64,000 nucleotides of DNA from DATARH01 sp963705325 (GTDB lineage Bacteria; Pseudomonadota; Alphaproteobacteria; ATCC43930; CGMCC-115725). Shown piece after piece: positions 62,127 to 64,000 of the stretch. Below the pieces are notes generated by a model. That model was not told where the DNA came from. It was given only the letters and a program-made list of their open reading frames with translations, and ran no database searches. The translations under genes and the position numbers were made by a program. Each line of letters starts with the position of its first letter. The stretch's first letter is position 1. The stretch covers positions 3,224,001-3,288,000 of the forward strand of contig OY970069.1 in the NCBI GenBank assembly GCA_963705325.1, given 5' to 3'.

Positions 62127-63333
62127 ATGACCAAACAAGTCCTGCCCCCCGACCTGGCGGCCGAGGTCAGCCAAGCGACCATCCTGGTGCGCGGCGGGGC
62201 GATGCGCAGCGAGTTCGACGAGACCTGCGAGGCCCTCTATTTGACCTCGGGCTATGTCTACGGCAGCGCGGCCGAAGCCGAGGAAGCGTTCAAGAACGAC
62301 GGCTCGCGCTTTGTCTATTCGCGCTACCGCAACCCCACCGTGGCGATGTTCGAGGAACGCCTGAGGCTTCTGGAAGCCGCGGAATTCTGCCGCGCCACCG
62401 CGAGCGGGATGGCGGCGGTGTTCGCGGCGCTGCTGTGTAAGCTGCGTGCAGGCGACAAGGTGGTGGCGAGCCGGGCCCTCTTCGGCTCGTGCTTCTATAT
62501 CGTCAACGAGTTGCTGCCGCGCTACGGGATCGAGACCAAGCTCGTCGACGGGCGCGACCTCTCGGCCTGGGAAACGGCGATCGGCGGCAACGTCAAGCTC
62601 ACCTTCCTCGAAAGCCCGTCCAATCCGGCGATGGAGGTGATCGACATCGCCGAGGTGGCGCGGCTGACGCACCGCGCCGGCGGCAGCCTCGTCGTCGACA
62701 ACGTGTTCGCGACGCCGCTGCTGCAGAAGCCGCTGGAGCTGGGCGCCGACGTCGTCGTTTATTCGGCAACCAAGCATATCGATGGGCAGGGCAGGGCGCT
62801 CGGCGGCGCCATCCTGTCGAGCAACCAATACCTCAAGGACGATCTCGGCCAGTTCTACCGGCATACTGGGCCGTCCTTGAGCCCGTTCAACGCCTGGCTG
62901 TTGCTCAAGGGGCTGGAGACGCTGGATCTGCGGGTCGAGCGGCAATGCCGCACCGCCGAAAATATTGCGCGCTTCCTCGAAGCCCATCCGAAGATCACCC
63001 GCGTGCTCTATCCCGGCCTGCCGAGCCACCCGCAGCACGAGCTCGCCAAGCGGCAGATGAAGCTTGGCGGCAGCGTCGTGTGCTGCGACATCGCCGGCGA
63101 CAAAGCGGCCTGTTTCCGCTTCCTCGATGCGCTGAGGCTGGTCGACATCTCGAACAATCTCGGCGACTTCGAAGAGCCTCGTCACCCATCCGGCGACGAC
63201 GACGCACTCCAAGCTCAAGCCCGAGGAACGCGCCGCGCTCGGCATCGGCGACTCGCTGGTGCGGATTTCGGCGGGGCTCGAGGCCGAAACAGACCTGATC
63301 AAGGACATCGGGAGAGCGCTGGAGCAGGTATAA
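62127..63333 (+). pseudogene. metZ: O-succinylhomoserine sulfhydrylase MetZ, frameshift near the end
   Basis: Makes homocysteine from O-succinylhomoserine and sulfide (PLP enzyme, Cys/Met family). GYVYGSAAEAEEAFKNDGSR, FVYSRYRNPTVAMFEERL, FCRATASGMAAVFAALL, FLESPSNPAMEVIDIAEV, Lys in VVYSATKHIDGQGRALGGAI, GPSLSPFNAWLLLKGLETL. At about 63178 one base is off; the next frame continues LVTHPATTTHSKLKPEERAA and ends RALEQV at 63333. Without correction the tail is wrong for the final ~50 residues. Controlled by the SAM-II element. Confidence 0.9.
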
Positions 63334-63361
63334 CCAGTAAAAAATGTGAAACGAGAATAAA

Positions 63362-63390
63362 TTGACATTTTTGATATGTTAGAATATTTG
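63362..63390 (+). promoter_or_regulatory. Promoter of cysI
   Basis: TTGACA, 17 bases, TATTTG in an AT-rich gap after metZ, about 55 bp before the cysI start. Confidence 0.5.
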
Positions 63391-63443
63391 AATCCACGTC
63401 ATGTGCGCGGTATTTCTCGCTCGCGCGGCGGAGGGTTCGGGTC

Positions 63444-64000
63444 GTGGTTCAGCTCGTCGACAAGATTTCCAAGGCCGAGGCGACAAAGCAGCAAAGCCGC
63501 CAGTTGCGCGGCCATCTCGCGCGCGACCTCATCGACACCGCGACGCCGTTCGATGGCGAGGCCTATTCGCTGCTCAAATTCCACGGGATTTATCAGGGAT
63601 ATGACCGGGATACCGCGACCGAGCTGAAGCAGGCGGGCAATTCGAAGCACTATCAGCTCATGGTGCGGGTGCGCATCCCGGGCGGGCGGCTGACAGCCCA
63701 GCAGTACCTGGCGCTCGACGCGATCGGCGGCAAATACGCCAACGACACGCTGCGCGTCACCACGCGGCAGTCGATCCAGTTTCACGGCGTCGTCAAATCC
63801 GGCCTCAAGGCGGCGATGGGCGAGATCAACGCCGGGCTGATGACGACGCTGGCGGCGTGTGGCGATGTGGTGCGCACGGTGACGACTTCGCCGGCGCCGA
63901 TCCGCGACAAGGTACACGACCGGCTGGAGGCCGACGCGCGGCTACTGTCGAGCGCGCTACTGCCGACGAGCGCCGCCTACAAGGAAATTTGGGTCGACGG
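63444..64000 (+). CDS. cysI: Assimilatory sulfite reductase hemoprotein CysI, N-terminal part
   Basis: Runs off the window end; 185 codons visible from GTG with GGAGGG 8 bases upstream (VVQLVDKISKAEATKQQSRQ). LKFHGIYQGYDRDTATELKQ, YQLMVRVRIPGGRLTAQQYL, LRVTTRQSIQFHGVVK are the N-terminal ferredoxin-like domain and first siroheme-site arginines of sulfite/nitrite reductases; the RQSxQ(F)H form favours sulfite reductase. Supplies sulfide for MetZ, its neighbour. Confidence 0.87.
   Translation, partial: MVQLVDKISKAEATKQQSRQLRGHLARDLIDTATPFDGEAYSLLKFHGIYQGYDRDTATELKQAGNSKHYQLMVRVRIPGGRLTAQQYLALDAIGGKYANDTLRVTTRQSIQFHGVVKSGLKAAMGEINAGLMTTLAACGDVVRTVTTSPAPIRDKVHDRLEADARLLSSALLPTSAAYKEIWVD

Noticed and set aside
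61851..63368. 505-codon minus-strand frame
   Set aside because: Antisense of metZ and the riboswitch region; metZ motifs are unambiguous.

Overview
The window reads as one chromosomal stretch of a GC-rich alphaproteobacterium, probably Rhodospirillales-like. This is inferred from gene order (argJ-mutT, grxC-nitrilase-DUF1178-ubiG, lysC-NMO-ptsP-rodZ-ispG), a SAM-II riboswitch before metZ, and codon and base composition. Core genes are broken up by AT-richer or phage-like accessory DNA. Many genes that should be intact carry single-base frameshifts (secA with at least eight, ptsP, ispG, metZ, a porin, istA, recT-like, an HNH gene). Some of these are probably sequence errors, so reading-frame breaks need caution.

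Layout. 1-3400: sparse region with a secreted DUF882/M15-like peptidase, a small membrane protein and a sugar-transferase remnant. 3445-9471: phage-type recombination module (XRE regulator, RecT-like annealing protein split by an IS21 element, HNH nuclease). 9475-13260: AT-rich foreign DNA with a DUF927-like gene holding one in-frame TGA, an 80-bp duplicated segment, 16 perfect copies of a 7-bp repeat, and an IS256-type remnant. 13437-23455: tRNA-Ser, tRNA-Lys, a secreted hydrolase, secA, argJ (behind a possible arginine attenuator), mutT, an LpxC-like deacetylase, a methyltransferase, and a PAS kinase whose phospho-acceptor His is replaced by Arg.

23504-43234: comF is split by a ~19-kb island. 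The flanks share GGGT and rejoin in frame. The reconstructed circular junction has a perfect 9-bp inverted repeat centred on the shared GG, and a large serine recombinase lies beside the right junction, so this looks like a potentially excisable insertion in a DNA-uptake gene. Three near-identical copies of the left half-site (23681, 25685, 26760) divide the left part into cargo blocks: TauE exporter with ModE-like regulator and CDF-like transporter; PadR regulator with permease-prefix protein; then the main block. The main block carries a TIR effector, tyrosine integrase, a translationally coupled DUF2130/HNH operon with divergent DUF6471 gene, an HNH nuclease, an unknown zinc-ribbon protein, and a wHTH/HEPN/HEPN cluster. 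One HEPN gene in that cluster is split by two tandem IS1380 copies.

43307-64000: housekeeping genes resume (grxC, nitrilase, ubiG, lysC, ptsP, rodZ, ispG), then a porin, a Crp/Fnr regulator, an amidohydrolase, a possible dihydroxypropanesulfonate-type cluster (HpsN-like HisD family, SDR, DctP), and sulfur assimilation (SAM-II riboswitch-metZ, cysI running off the end).
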